In this document: positions 23,642 through 33,917 of the stretch, piece after piece | How the letters are laid out: the number at the start of each line of letters is the position of its first letter | How positions within the stretch are numbered: position 1 is the stretch's first letter | Source: Tretioscincus oriximinensis | Lineage: Eukaryota > Chordata > Lepidosauria > Squamata > Gymnophthalmidae | NCBI GenBank assembly: GCA_022410635.1 | Contig: JAJVDF010001827.1 | Span: forward strand, 1 to 64,000 | DNA length: 64,000 nt | Reading direction: 5' to 3' | Position numbers and translations under genes: made by a program | Notes under the pieces: model-generated | What the model saw: the letters and a program-made list of their open reading frames with translations, nothing else | What the model was told of the DNA's origin: nothing | Database searches by the model: none

Positions 23642-24009
23642 AATTATGCTAATTTTTAGTAGATAGTTGGGAAATTCAAGTGATCAAGTCTCTATTCCTT
23701 TTTGCATTGTTAATTTATAGCTCAATACTCTGACAGATGAGTTGCACTTCCACAAGATCTATATAAACAGAGACATTTCCTTTGCTTTTGACAGGCAAAC
23801 AGTAGATTCTATAGGTCTTCAGACAATAACTTCAGTGAACCCTTCAGGGGACCAATGGTGAAGGGTGTGTTATAAATCACCAAAGAAATAGAATACATTA
23901 CTTTGTTATAGAAAATTTCACACACCATTCATTCTTGCCACTTATAATGATGTGGACCTTATTCTGTTCCAGACAAGAGAAGGGTCCAAGAAGCCTCCTA
24001 TTCACATGC

Positions 24010-24125
24010 CATGTCCTTCAATGGCCTGTATAGACTGGATACATTTAAGACAGGATAAGACAAGTTATTGGAAGCCAATGGTATAAATAGCTACCAGGAT
24101 GGATCTCTTGATTCTGCCTTCAGGA
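24010..24125 (+). mobile_element. CR1-like LINE fragment
   Basis: 'GACTGGATACATTTAAGACA' followed by 'GGATAAGACAAGTTATTGG' and 'GGATGGATCTCTTGATTCTG' matches the C-terminal coding and early 3' UTR region of the CR1-like family at 51,350-51,440. About 110 bases remain. Confidence 0.55.
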
Positions 24126-24349
24126 TGGAGTAACAGGCAAAGTACATTAGCACCTTTTAAAACTTTTTGGCCAAAGTAAGCACCTAGTGTATCTGGCTGA
24201 GCAGATGTTGTTTTCTTAATCAATAGGTTTTGTTTCTGCCTCCAAATATGTTCCAGGAAACACAAATGGTTCTTGAATGCAGGTAATGAAATTATTAATT
24301 AACCACAAATTTAGAATAGATATTAATGATTTTGCAAAAATCATAGTAC

Positions 24350-24462
24350 TTGGGACCTCTTTTCTACCACTAAACCTTCCCTACGTTCAGATATTATTGT
24401 TTTAATATGTTAATTTGGTTTTTATTGTTAATTGCCCTGAGTCCTTTGGGTATAGGACTCAG
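24350..24462 (+). mobile_element. L2-like LINE tail fragment
   Basis: 'ATTATTGTTTTAATATGTTA', then 'TTGTTAATTGCCCTGAGTCC' and 'TTTGGGTATAGGACTCAGT': the final ~110 bases of an L2-like 3' end, plus strand. Confidence 0.55.
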
Positions 24463-24779
24463 TAAACAAAACAGCCAATTAGATGATAAAAGTAACATAG
24501 ATGGAAACTAGTCTTTCCCTATTCTTCAAAAGTTAGTTATCAGAGGAATTTTTGCATCACATTTTGGTTTGCTTTAAAGTTAATTTTAAACAAAATCATT
24601 ACAATAATTAATTGTACCTGTCAGTCATCAATGATTGGTCAAAATCAAGTATGTAAAATAAATATTCTCAAGAAATGACAGCTCTGTTCTATTATGTGAC
24701 TATTTTGGAACCATCATTGAAACAGTAATCTCTTGTAAAACAAGAAACTATTGCCTATAGATGGCAATGTTGTATTAAA

Positions 24780-25335
24780 AATTTCCTAGTTTGCCAGCGG
24801 AAATAAACATATTAGTGTATACTGCCAATGACAAATTTGCAGCAAAAGAGGACTTACAGTCTCCTCCTCCACACTTTGACAACTCTGCAGTCCTCTTGAA
24901 CATCCGGGGTGAAAGCGGCAGTCCTCACAAGCTTTCTCCTCTACTGTTAAAACTGCATACTGTTTGTTGTCCCTGTTATTGGGAGCGGATGACAGATACT
25001 GCAGCTCAAGTAATAAGGAAGGAGAAAAGTTACTTGTGTGTGTTGCTGTAATTGAATAGCAACCTGATTAAATGCTGCATGGTACTGAGCCTTGCTAATG
25101 AGAACATTACTCGAATTTGCTTCTCTCTCCTCCTGGGTATGTGTGTTTTTACACGGATAGCTAGAAAGACTCCATTAATCAATAGGTTTTGCAGGAGACA
25201 ATATTTTAAACAGCAAATTGTCAGTTAAAATCCTTTGCCACTCAGCTTGTCCCAGAGCATTGTTTTTCCATTGTTTCCTATTAATCAAGTGAACAAAGGT
25301 GATGTCAGCTGGAGAAAAAAAATCCACAGTTTTTG
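24780..25335. other. Candidate conserved non-coding sequence
   Basis: A repeat-free stretch with balanced composition and many short homeodomain-like motifs (ATTAATCAATAG at 25,175 and CTATTAATCAAG near 25,278). It lacks frames with recognisable domains. This texture is typical of vertebrate developmental enhancers, but the sequence alone cannot show conservation. I offer it only as the most plausible host-functional segment. Confidence 0.2.
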
Positions 25336-25339
25336 AGTG

Positions 25340-27915
25340 AAGTATTTCTTTTTGTCAGATATAAGCAAGAAGATTCTCCCTTCCCCCTTGTGTAAGATTA
25401 GGGCTATTAAGGAAAAGCTTTAAGTATTGCCTTTCAAGGGGAGAGGTTGGCATTAAAGAACATATGCCTATGAAGTTATGCTGGTTTTATCCTTTCAGAA
25501 AAGATTATATTGAAACATATAAAAACACTTAAAGGCTGTAGTCGCATTGGACCTTTGAAAATGGAATGGAAAACGGAATTGAGAGTTCTAAACTTAAAAC
25601 GAAGTGAGGGCGAAAAATACATCCAAACCTACCTCAGAATCCACTCCAGATTTCAGTCCCCATTTTAGATTTGAGCACAGTAGTGAGTTCACAGGATAAA
25701 AGCAGAGGTTTGTGCCAGACTAAGAAGCGAGGTAGCGGACAAGATCGGGGAGGGAGCGTCCTTGGGCAACTTTCATCTCTTCTCCCTCCTCCTCCCTCCA
25801 TCTCTGCCCTCCATCCTTCTCTCTCTTCCTCCTTTCCTTCCTTCCTTCTTTCCACCCATCCCTCCTTCCTTCCTTTTTTCTGCCCATCCAGTGACCACTG
25901 TTGAGACAAACAGACAGAGCCAAGCAGTCACCCAAGCCCCTTCTCTCTTTCCCAAGCTGCAAAGCTATGCTGGGAAAAGAGTTCCACCAGGCTTGAAGAA
26001 CCTGTTTTTCCAGAGGAGGGAGGGAAGTAGCTGAGCAAGGAGGGAATTCCAAACAAAAAAAACCACTCGCTCACTCACTTTTGTTCTCTGATCTGCTGTT
26101 CAAAGTTCAAGTGGCGCGAATTACAAAAATCAATAGCAATGATGCAATTTTACCAGGAACTGCAGAAACATGTTGTGTGCGTTTAAAGCGACGCCACAGC
26201 ATTTCCAAGCCTGGTTTTATGGTAACACAATCCAAACGGTGGACTTTGGATTTGGAGTTGTTAGCAGGCAATGCATTTGTAGCCAAAGAATAGACAAACA
26301 TCCAGCATCCTTCAGGAATTACCATCTCAGGATGCTGGAGATGTTTTACAAATGTAGAACCTGTCAGGATCAAGTTCTGCTTGTCCATGATCCACAGCTG
26401 CAAATGTTCACTCATTGGCTAGGGAAGCCCTTTTAGAGGTTTAGATTGTCCTAAATTGTCCTAGACGCATATTATATGAGTGTAGATATCTGATAAAGAT
26501 GAACTATCTACTCTGGCCTTTGAGAGAATAACACTCTTTCTCCATACAGACACCACCACTGTTTTTAGCCATTCTTCTTTAGCTGTTCTTTATCATTATT
26601 GTGATAATCTATATCATATCTATTGTGACCTTTACTGAGATCTTCAAATATAGGGAAGAAAAACAAATACATAAATATTTGCAAACCAGTATGTTGAAAA
26701 ATTTGTTGGGCTAGCCAAACTGTAATATTGGCTCTACGTTGGGATGGTCTACATTTTTCTGTGTTATTCAAACAGATTTTTTTATGTCTAGCTGTTTCTA
26801 AGAAACAGCTCTTACTGGCCCAATCCATTAGAATAAAGTCATTTTCTGCATTTTTAATCCAAGAATCCATCTCTCCACACACAAACCCCTGTGAATTCCT
26901 AAGATGCTACAAGAACCCTAATTTTTCTTATGGGTTTCTTCCCTGAAGCACAGCTCCTATTCTGTTCAGGAAGGGAAAAAAATCCACAACTTGACNTAGG
27001 TGGGAAAAATTCTGAAGTCCTAAAGAACCACTTTTAATCGGCATAGATATCATAAGACAATAACTTTATTACAGTCATTGACCCAAATACAAAATTTAAA
27101 ACAAAAACAGAAAATCCACATCACACTTTTTTTAAAAAAATCAATGTTTTCATTACATTTTATCATATATGATGATAAAATTATCTCTCTATAGAGCTTA
27201 CATTCTACATTATGTGACATAAAAGTAAAGAAACGGAAGAAGTCAGATCAAGTTAAAAAAAAGGTGAAAATGCTATGACTTGGATAATACTGTGATTTAT
27301 AAAATATTATTCTAGTATTAAATAACTTTCATGTCCATTTCACACTTACTTTTATTTATTTATTTATTTATTTATCTATTTGTACTTATTTGTATTTCAC
27401 ATTTCACACTTGCATTATAGGAATGGTCATTAGAGTCTAGTCCTGATTAATCAGGATCTGGATGGCTGTTTACTTTCACACTTCACAAGTAGGAACAGTG
27501 TCATTCCTATCTGAGTCTGACTTGCTCAATTCCTTGCCATGATTGGCTGGAAGAATTATATGTATTCTATATATTGGTGGGGGCAAGCTGGCTTCAGACA
27601 GGAAGATCTACCTCATTGTATTTGTTGTGTATCAGGACTGTTCCCTAAGTCATGAGTTGCTATAGGCTGCTTTCACAGATGTTGTTCCAGAGTGCAGAGT
27701 GAGACACTAAATAGTGATAAAGCTTTTACACTGGACCAGTATGGAAAGACACCCAGAGATGCCAGAAGTAAACTATTTTGGCCCTTCTGTCAGGGATGTA
27801 GTTATCATAGGAAAAGCTGTGGCACTGCCCCCCCCCCAAAAAAAAAAAAAAAGATTATGCCACTAGAGCCCCCTCTGGTGAGCCTGGGCCCTTCCTTCCA
27901 CCCAGTTTTCTTATG
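25340..27915. other. No gene recognised; pyrimidine-rich microsatellite inside
   Basis: CCT/TTCC-rich tracts run from about 25,775 to 25,890 and produce long proline/serine or lysine/glutamate frames that are artefacts. A TTTA repeat lies at 27,352-27,384 and a C10-A16 homopolymer pair at 27,828-27,853. The open frames around 26,107-26,436 show no recognisable domain. Confidence 0.45.
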
Positions 27916-27920
27916 TTATT

Positions 27921-28077
27921 TTTAAACTCTTTAGCGCCACATGGCTGGGTCTCTGATGCACTAATTACTATGCTGTGCACCAACAAACAGTAATCAGTGC
28001 TAATCAGAACTGCTTGTTGGGGCATGTTGCAGTAATTACATCAGAGACCCAGCCGTGTGGGGCTGTAGAGCTTTAAA
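27921..28077. mobile_element. Foldback MITE, about 157 bp
   Basis: Both ends read TTTAAA. The left arm contains CACATGGCTGGGTCTCTGAT and the right arm its near-complement (ATCAGAGACCCAGCCGTGTG). Pairing continues into CCAACAAACAG and CTGCTTGTTGG, so the arms are about 70 bases each with a loop of under 20. No coding capacity. No target duplication was identified with certainty. Confidence 0.7.
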
Positions 28078-28079
28078 CA

Positions 28080-28643
28080 AGGTAAGGAAACCTGGTCAGA
28101 GGGGCCTCTCTTCATTTATCTGCCCTGCTAGTGCCTTCTTTGTGCATCTCATTAGGATAAAAGAGATGATATTGAATTTAATCCAATGCAGCTTTACACC
28201 CACACAAGGATTCTGACCACTACCAATGTTGAAATTCAAACATATATACTGGTTCTTAAGCACTTTAGTGGGAAATCAATGAGTCTTGATTTTGGGTGCA
28301 TCAACACCTTGTTTTCTTTACACTTTGCAACATGTTGGTCACCAGTGTGGCTGGCAGCATTAAAGCTTATTTGGGGATTTCAACAATATGTAATGCCCAG
28401 ATGAGCAGCATCCAGAAATTGATGATCATTAAGGACAAGGCCTCTTATGTCTTGCAATGCTGTCTCGTAAACAGTGGCACAATCATCTTATAAATAGTTG
28501 ATTGTGTAATTATTTTTTGCAGCATTTCAAAGGCATGCATCTGGACACACTCTTAGTAACAACCAACTAGTTTTGGAGTTAAATATGGAAAACATATGTT
28601 TCTGAAGTGGATCCAGTACATTTGAAAGTCACACAATTTTATA
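28080..28643. other. No gene recognised; chromovirus insertion site at the right end
   Basis: AT-rich, no recognised elements. The base run GAAAC at 28,644-28,648 is the left target-site duplicate of the LTR element that follows. Confidence 0.5.
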
Positions 28644-28648
28644 GAAAC

Positions 28649-28953
28649 TGTCATGAATGCATAACATGTATATAGGCTGTTATACTGCTTGTATGTCTTG
28701 GAGGGAAACCTCTTGAGCTCCAGGGAATTTTGGAGGGAAACCTGGAATGTTCAGTTGCAACCAATCTGTGTTCAATGTTTTAAGCAGGAAAATGAGAATA
28801 CAGGGATTGGCCAAAGGATTGTATAAATATATCTGCCTTGGCAGCAGGCAGTCACTGCAAACCTAACTCAGATTCTTTCTAGAGCTGCAATAAATTACTT
28901 TCAGAGCTGGTAATCACTTGTCTGGGTATTCATTTAGTATCGAGAGTCTCACA
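28649..28953 (+). repeat. 5' LTR of the chromovirus (305 bp)
   Basis: Starts TGTCATGAATGC and ends GAGAGTCTCACA. Aligns along its length with 34,271-34,582. Contains a TATA box at 28,822-28,829 and an AATAAA signal at 28,889-28,894. Confidence 0.95.
28822..28864 (+). promoter_or_regulatory. LTR core promoter and inferred transcript start / self-primer
   Basis: TATAAATA starts at 28,822. Exactly 32 bases later, at 28,854-28,864, lies ACTGCAAACCT, the 5' LTR version of the 11-base segment complementary to the primer-binding site (10 of 11; G to A at 28,860). In the 3' LTR the same segment (34,487-34,497) is an 11 of 11 match and lies 32 bases after the start of its TATAAATA. The position fits the RNA 5' end. 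Confidence 0.75.
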
Positions 28954-28955
28954 AG

Positions 28956-28966
28956 AGGTCTGCAGT
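28956..28966 (+). promoter_or_regulatory. Primer-binding site, self-priming type
   Basis: AGGTCTGCAGT begins two bases after the LTR end. It does not show the TGG start usual for a tRNA primer site. Its complement, ACTGCAGACCT, is found in the LTR at the expected transcript start. In the Tf1/Sushi group the first 11 or so bases of the mRNA fold back onto such a site and are cleaved by RNase H to prime minus-strand synthesis. The base pairing is seen in the sequence and the mechanism is inferred from that family. Confidence 0.8.
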
Positions 28967-28990
28967 CACACACACACACAAAATCTTACC

Positions 28991-29855
28991 ATGGCTTATA
29001 GCCCAGTTGGTGGGGAATTTGCTGTCGCTGAGGCTCCCAGCACTGGCATTCAGTGGGACCTTCTGACATGTTGCCTCTGGGACACGCCAGTGGCTGGAGA
29101 TCCCTCCCGTATGCTGCCACCTGAGGTGGTAGTGGAGATGTCTGGTGTGCCGTTGCTGGAACTGGGGCAAGCCAGAACCTTGGCCTTCCAGCCTTTGGCC
29201 ATGAGATCACCGCTTGTACCATGTGACCTTCTCTGGTGGCACTGAGGAGCTGCCGGGGTTCCTAACCCAGGTCGGGGCCTACCTCTCATGCTATGGGGGC
29301 ATGTTCACTTCTGAAGCGCACAGGGTGCAGTTCGTTCTGGGCAAGTTGAGGGAAGAGGCCCAGGAATGGTTACTGCTCCTGCAGCGGTCAGATGCGGAAG
29401 AGTTGAGATCCATCCAGGTGCTTACCGAAGGGCTCTGGGAGCATTTTGGTAACCCGTACTGGTGCGAGCTGGCGATAGAGCGACTACGCACGATCACCCA
29501 GGGTTCCAGACGGGTCATCAATTATGCCTCAGAGTTCCGGAGGTATGCTGGACATGTTTCGAATTGGTCTGAGGAGCTCCTCATCCACCAGTTTCGGGAT
29601 GGTCTCCATCCTTCTATCCTGGCGGCGACGGTCACAATGCCGGCTCCTCGTACCTTGCAGGGCTGGATCCAGCAGGCCCAGGTGATGGTAGAAGGACGGT
29701 GGTCGGTGGACTTGGTGATTTGGCACCAGCAGTTCCTGGCGTTACAGACTTCCAGTGAGCAGACTACTCCACCTGCGATACTGAAGCGATGGCGAGGAAG
29801 CTGCTTTGGATGTGGTCAATCGGGCCATTTTGTCGCGGCGTGTGCGGCTTTATGA
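28991..29855 (+). pseudogene. gag: gag (capsid and CCHC nucleocapsid), frameshifted
   Basis: The first ATG after the leader is 28,991, opening an 84-codon frame to 29,245. The coding sequence then shifts into another frame at about 29,215-29,235 and runs to a stop at 29,855. The second part has a capsid-like helical region ('LPGFLTQVGAYLSCY', 'EEAQEWLLLL', 'YASEFRRYAGHVSNWSEELL') of the type found in gypsy Gag, and a single zinc knuckle, CFGCGQSGHFVAAC (CX2CX4HX4C), close to its end. Gag forms the intracellular particle and the knuckle binds RNA. At least one indel is needed to explain the frame change. The part between the stop and the protease is interrupted by CR1. Confidence 0.85.
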
Positions 29856-30000
29856 CAAAACAAGGTGCAGCATGCTAGTGTGATGGAGTGGTCCGGAGCA
29901 CCAGCCAATCATGTGGGGGAACGTCGCACCACTGGTCCCTGTGCCCCGCCGATTGGTTCCTGCAGCTTGGATGGGGTCCCTTCTCCAGCTGCCACTCTTC

Positions 30001-30470
30001 ATAAGAACACAAGAACATTAGAACATAAGAAGAGCTATACTGGATCATGTCACAGCCCATCAAGTTCAGCATTCTGTGTCACACAGAGGCCCACCAGATG
30101 TACCTGGCAGTCCAAACAGAGGAAAGCAAAATATGCACCTGTTCATGACTCCCTGCAAATGGTATTTCAGGAGTCCTGCCTGTTGCTCCATCCCGGAGGC
30201 AACATCCAGACATCCATCCTAGTATCCACTTATACCCTTGGTGCCCATAAACCTGTCTAGTCTTGTCTTGAAACTATCCAAGCTGTTAGCTACCACTACC
30301 CCAAGGATCTTGGGGTGTTGGTGGACAATTCAATGAAAATGTCAACCCAGTGTGCAGCGGCAGCAAGATAGGCAAATTCCATGTTGGGGATCATTAGGAA
30401 AGGAATTGAAAACAAGTCACCAAATGTTGTTTTGCCTCTTTATAAATCTGTGGTGAGGCCACATTTGGAA
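30001..30470 (-). mobile_element. CR1-like insertion with inverted 5' part
   Basis: A minus-strand CR1-like 3' end (30,001-30,300, with the tail at 30,001) is joined directly to a plus-strand CR1 segment (30,301-30,470). The plus-strand part codes for 'KDLGVLVDNSMKM...GIIRKGIENKS...LYKSVVRPHLE', that is, the region upstream of the 3' piece. The coding segment between the two pieces is missing. The 8-base sequence CACTCTTC flanks the whole unit (29,993-30,000 and 30,471-30,478). This is the structure expected from a 5' inversion during target-primed reverse transcription. The host sequence is the chromovirus between gag and protease. Confidence 0.8.
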
Positions 30471-30499
30471 CACTCTTCTTCTCCATTTCAAACTTACCC

Positions 30500-31066
30500 T
30501 GGCCAATATGCTACAAGTGCAGATAACATTGATTGGCCCATCTTGCTCCATGGGCCTGGTGGTCTGGGCCACTATCGACTCAGGGTGCTCCAGGTGCTTG
30601 TTGCAGACGGATGTAGCCAAGAGGCTGGGTGTTCAACTAGGTCCGCTGCACAACCCTGTCAAGTTTATTATGATGGATGTGAGCCACGTGTCGGGGGCGT
30701 GGCATCCTGAATGACAGGCAAAGTTCTAATAGGGATTGGCTTGCATTGGGAGGCTGCAAGCCTATTGGTGGCAGACAATGTTATCTATGAACTGGTATTG
30801 GGTGTCTCGTGGTTGAAGATACACAACCCAATGATCAACTGGGTAAATAGAACAGTGACATTCACGGCAAGCTGCGCCTTGCACACGTGCGCATTCGCCA
30901 ATGCCAATTTAAATGGTACAAAGGTTATGTCATGGGGTATAGCTGGGGAACATACGGAACTACTGTTCTATACACAAGAATTGCCGATGGACAACAGGGT
31001 CTTGATGGGCATACCAGCTGAATACTGGGACTTGGCTGCAAAGTTTGATGAGACAGCTTGTGACAA
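30500..31066 (+). pseudogene. Chromovirus aspartic protease region, frameshifted
   Basis: Two overlapping frames (30,508-30,714 and 30,711-31,079) carry one retropepsin-like domain. 'ATIDSGCSRCLL' contains the DSG catalytic triad, and 'ELVLGVSWLKIHNP' in the second frame matches the conserved LG.(S/P)WL stretch after the flap in gypsy proteases. The protease would cleave Gag-Pol. A single indel near 30,705 separates the two parts and a CR1 copy truncates the end at about 31,068. Confidence 0.85.
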
Positions 31067-31068
31067 GA

Positions 31069-31553
31069 GGGTGATCTGATTGAAGAGTACAAAATCATGC
31101 ATGGGATCGACAGGGTGAATAGAGAAAAAATGTTTTCTCTATCACACAACACAAGGACCAGAAGGCACTCCTTAAAACTATTGAGTAGAAAAGTGAGAAC
31201 AGATAAAGGAAAGTATGTTTTCACCCAGAGGGTTGTCGGCCTGTAGAATTTACTTCCTGAAGAGGTAGTGGTAGCTAACAGCTTGGATAGTTTCAAGCCA
31301 GGACTAGATAGGTTTATGGACATCAAGGGTATAAATGGATACTAGGATGGATGTCTGGATGTTGTTTCCGGGATGGAGCAACAGGCAGGACTCTTGAAAT
31401 ACCATTTGCAGGGAGTCATGAACATGGGCATAATTTGCTTTCCTCTGTTCGGACTGCCCAGGTGCATCTGGTGGGCTTCTGTGTGACACAGAATTCTTGA
31501 TTTGATGGGCTGTGGCCTGATCCAGTATGGCTCTTCTTCTTCTTATGTTCTTA
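31069..31553 (+). mobile_element. CR1-like LINE, 5'-truncated, inside the chromovirus
   Basis: A plus-strand copy starting at the 'GVDLIEVYKIMHG'-type coding segment (GTGATCTGATTGAAGAGTAC at 31,071), through 'NREKMFSLSHN' and the C-terminal coding end, to the 3' UTR and a CTTCTTATGTTCTTA tail. The interrupted chromovirus coding sequence resumes directly after it. It is the opposite orientation to, and independent of, the CR1 copy at 30,001-30,470. I found no clear target duplication. Confidence 0.85.
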
Positions 31554-31574
31554 ACCTCCTGCCTCACAGATCTT

Positions 31575-32330
31575 CTGATTGTGCTCCATGTCGAAAATAG
31601 AGACTGCTGCTCTGCGGAACTTTATTTACTCTAACTTGAAATGAGGCTTCATATCTTCCTCAACCTCTGCAGTGGCAGCTCCAGTGTTCTTCCGCTGCAA
31701 AAAAAGGGGGGAGCTGCAGCTGATTATGGACTATCGTGGACTGAACGCAGTATCATGGGGCAACCGCTATCCACTGCCACTTATTTCAAAACCTTTCGTG
31801 CACTTACCTAATGGGACTGTTTTTTCTAAACTTGATGTCCATGATGCTTATTATCGGGTCTGCATCAGGGAGGGGGATGAATGGAATGCCACATTTAATT
31901 GCAAATTAGGGGTGTTCAAGTATCACGTGATGCTTTTGGGGTTGAGGTACCTGGCATGTTTACGTCCTTCATAAATGAAGTCTTGAATGACTTCTTGTAT
32001 GAAGGGGGGGTGGTATACTTAGACGACATTTTGATTTATTCTCAGGACATGCAGGAGCACATTAACCTGGTTCAGGCTGTGCTGCAAAGACTGCTTCAAA
32101 GTNAACTGTATGTGAAGCTGTCTAAATGTGAATTCTATCGCCCTAAACTTGACTTTCTGGGGTACCGCATTTCCGCAGCTGGGGTAGAAATGGACCTGGC
32201 AGAGGTGGAGGCGGTGCTCAGCTGGGAGGCCCCCAGAATGAGACAGCAGCTGCATAGCTTTCTCGGCTTTCTACCTCCAATTCATCCCCAACTTTGCCGC
32301 CATCACCATCCTGCTTACTGATTTGTTAAA
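31575..32330 (+). pseudogene. Chromovirus reverse transcriptase, frameshifted
   Basis: Frame 31,672-31,974 carries 'LQLIMDYRGLNAV' (fingers) and 'FSKLDVHDAYYRV' (domain A, catalytic Asp). A one-base-type frame change within 31,900-31,975 moves the sequence into 31,899-32,321, which carries 'VVYLDDILIYSQ' (domain C, catalytic DD) and 'FLGYRISAAGVEMD' plus 'LHSFLGF' (thumb). These are the canonical gypsy polymerase blocks in the right order and spacing. An N at 32,103 lies in the frame. It would copy element RNA into DNA. It is inactive because of the frame break. Confidence 0.9.
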
Positions 32331-32403
32331 AACTNGTAAAGAGGTGGTGCCAAAGCCCAGCAGCAGGTTGGATTGGTCGCCAACCTGTCACTAAGCTTTT
32401 ACA

Positions 32404-32856
32404 ATGTTGAAAACCTGTTTTGTACAAGAACCGGTACTTGGGCATCCGGACCCTGCTCAGCCACTTGAGGTTCAAGTGGACACATCAGATGTGGTAGTCA
32501 GAACCATGCTACTACAGTCAGATGAAACTGGCCAACTGCACCCCTGCGCCTACTTCTCCAGGAAGTTCTACTCCACTGAGCGGAACTGGCCCATATGGGA
32601 GAAGGAGGCTGCAGCTGTCTACTGGGCACTTGAGACTTGGTGGCACCATAAGAAATTGGAGGCGCTCCAAACCCCACGGAAGCTGTCTGGGAAGCAGCTG
32701 CAGTGGGCCCAGTATTTCCAATGCTTCAATTTTGTGCTCAGTTATGTACCTGGGCACAAAAACTTTCTGGTTGATGCTTTGTCCAGGTTGCCTCAGCATG
32801 ATAGTAAAGGGCCTAAAGTGTTGCACACTGTTTTCATGCCTCAGCAATTGAGTTAG
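32404..32856 (+). pseudogene. Chromovirus RNase H, internally deleted
   Basis: An open 150-codon frame with 'LEVQVDTSDVVV' (first catalytic Asp), 'YFSRKFYSTERNW', 'WEKEAAAVYWALE' (catalytic Glu) and 'YVPGHKNFLVDALSRL' (His/Asp end). Between 'ALETWWHH' and 'KKLEALQTPR' a segment of roughly 15 codons normally holding the third catalytic aspartate is absent by comparison with family layout. In self-priming elements RNase H also frees the mRNA-derived primer. Here the missing segment would abolish activity. Confidence 0.85.
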
Positions 32857-32859
32857 GGT

Positions 32860-33917
32860 GTGGTCACAAGGGCTATGGCTAAGGCTGGGGCTACTGCTAG
32901 AGACTTGCCACTGGGGTTCCAGTCTGCTCTGGCTAGTAACTCTTGGTTCCTGCAGCACAGGAGTGAGCTGGACTTTAAGGATGGCTGGGCACTTCGGGAT
33001 GGTAGGATTTATGTTCCGGAGGCCCTCCGCTTGGACATTTTGGGCAGCTGTCATGGGGCTAAGGTTGCTGGATATTTTGGGTTCCTGAAGTGCTGGCACT
33101 TGCTATGCAGACAATTTTGGTGGTCGGGTGTGTAAGGAGATCTGAACACTTATTTGAAAAACTTTGCTATCTGTGCCACTTCCAAGTGCCAAGAAGGGAA
33201 GCCCAGGGGGTTGCTGCAGCCAATTACTGCACCACTTCCTGCACCTTGGTCCCATATTGGGATGGATTTTATAACTGACTTGCTGGAAAGTAAGAGGTGC
33301 ACGATCATCTGGGTGGTTACTGACTTATTTTCTAAGCAGGTCCATTTTGTCCTATGTTCTAAGCTGCCTACCGGCCAGGATCTTACTGAACTATTTATCC
33401 GGCACATTTTCAAATTCCATGGCCTGCCGGATAAGGTTGTGAATGACCGAGGGATACAGTTCACATCCCGTTTTTGAAACTCTTGGACATTTTCCCTGGA
33501 TTATCCACAGCTCACCACCCGCAGATGGACGGACAGACGGAGAGGGTTAATCGAACAATACCTCCCCTGTTATGTGACCTGGCAACAGGACAATTGGGTG
33601 AGTCTCTTGCCATATGCAGAGTTTGCTTATAACAACTCCATCCACACCATCACAGGGCAGTCACCATTTTGAATCGTATATGGCACGGAACTGAAGGCGC
33701 TGCCTCTTTTACTTCCTGCTGCCTCAGACCCCATGTTGGCTCATTGGGCCATTTTGGTTGCCGCAGGATGGGACTGTGTTCGAGAGGCCTTGGAGGGCGC
33801 AAAGAGTGCTTACAAAACTCAAGCCGACAAGCACCGAACTGCGGCTAGTTTCAAGGCGGGGTCTTCGTGTATTTGTCCATGAAGAATCTCTGCTTTCTGC
33901 AGCCATCCTAAAAACTT
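32860..33917 (+). pseudogene. Chromovirus integrase (zinc-binding and DDE core), broken
   Basis: The N-terminal part (32,860-33,135) has 'HGAKVAGYFGFLK' and 'RQFWWSGV', ends at an in-frame stop at 33,133-33,135, and continues in the same frame as 'FAICATSKCQ', giving the HHCC zinc-binding region. The core (33,154-33,477) has 'HIGMDFITDLL' (first catalytic Asp) and 'KVVNDRGIQFTSRF' (second Asp). After a stop and frame change at 33,477 the DNA at about 33,520-33,555 encodes the 'DGQTERVN' region with the catalytic Glu. 33,560-33,917 has further breaks. Confidence 0.85.

Noticed and set aside
25720..26052. 110-codon Lys/Glu/Arg-rich frame and its plus-strand counterpart
   Set aside because: Translation of a CCTT/AAGG low-complexity tract; no domain, no conserved start context.
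32518..33099. 193-codon minus-strand open frame
   Set aside because: It lies antisense to the chromovirus RNase H and integrase, which have clear family motifs on the plus strand.
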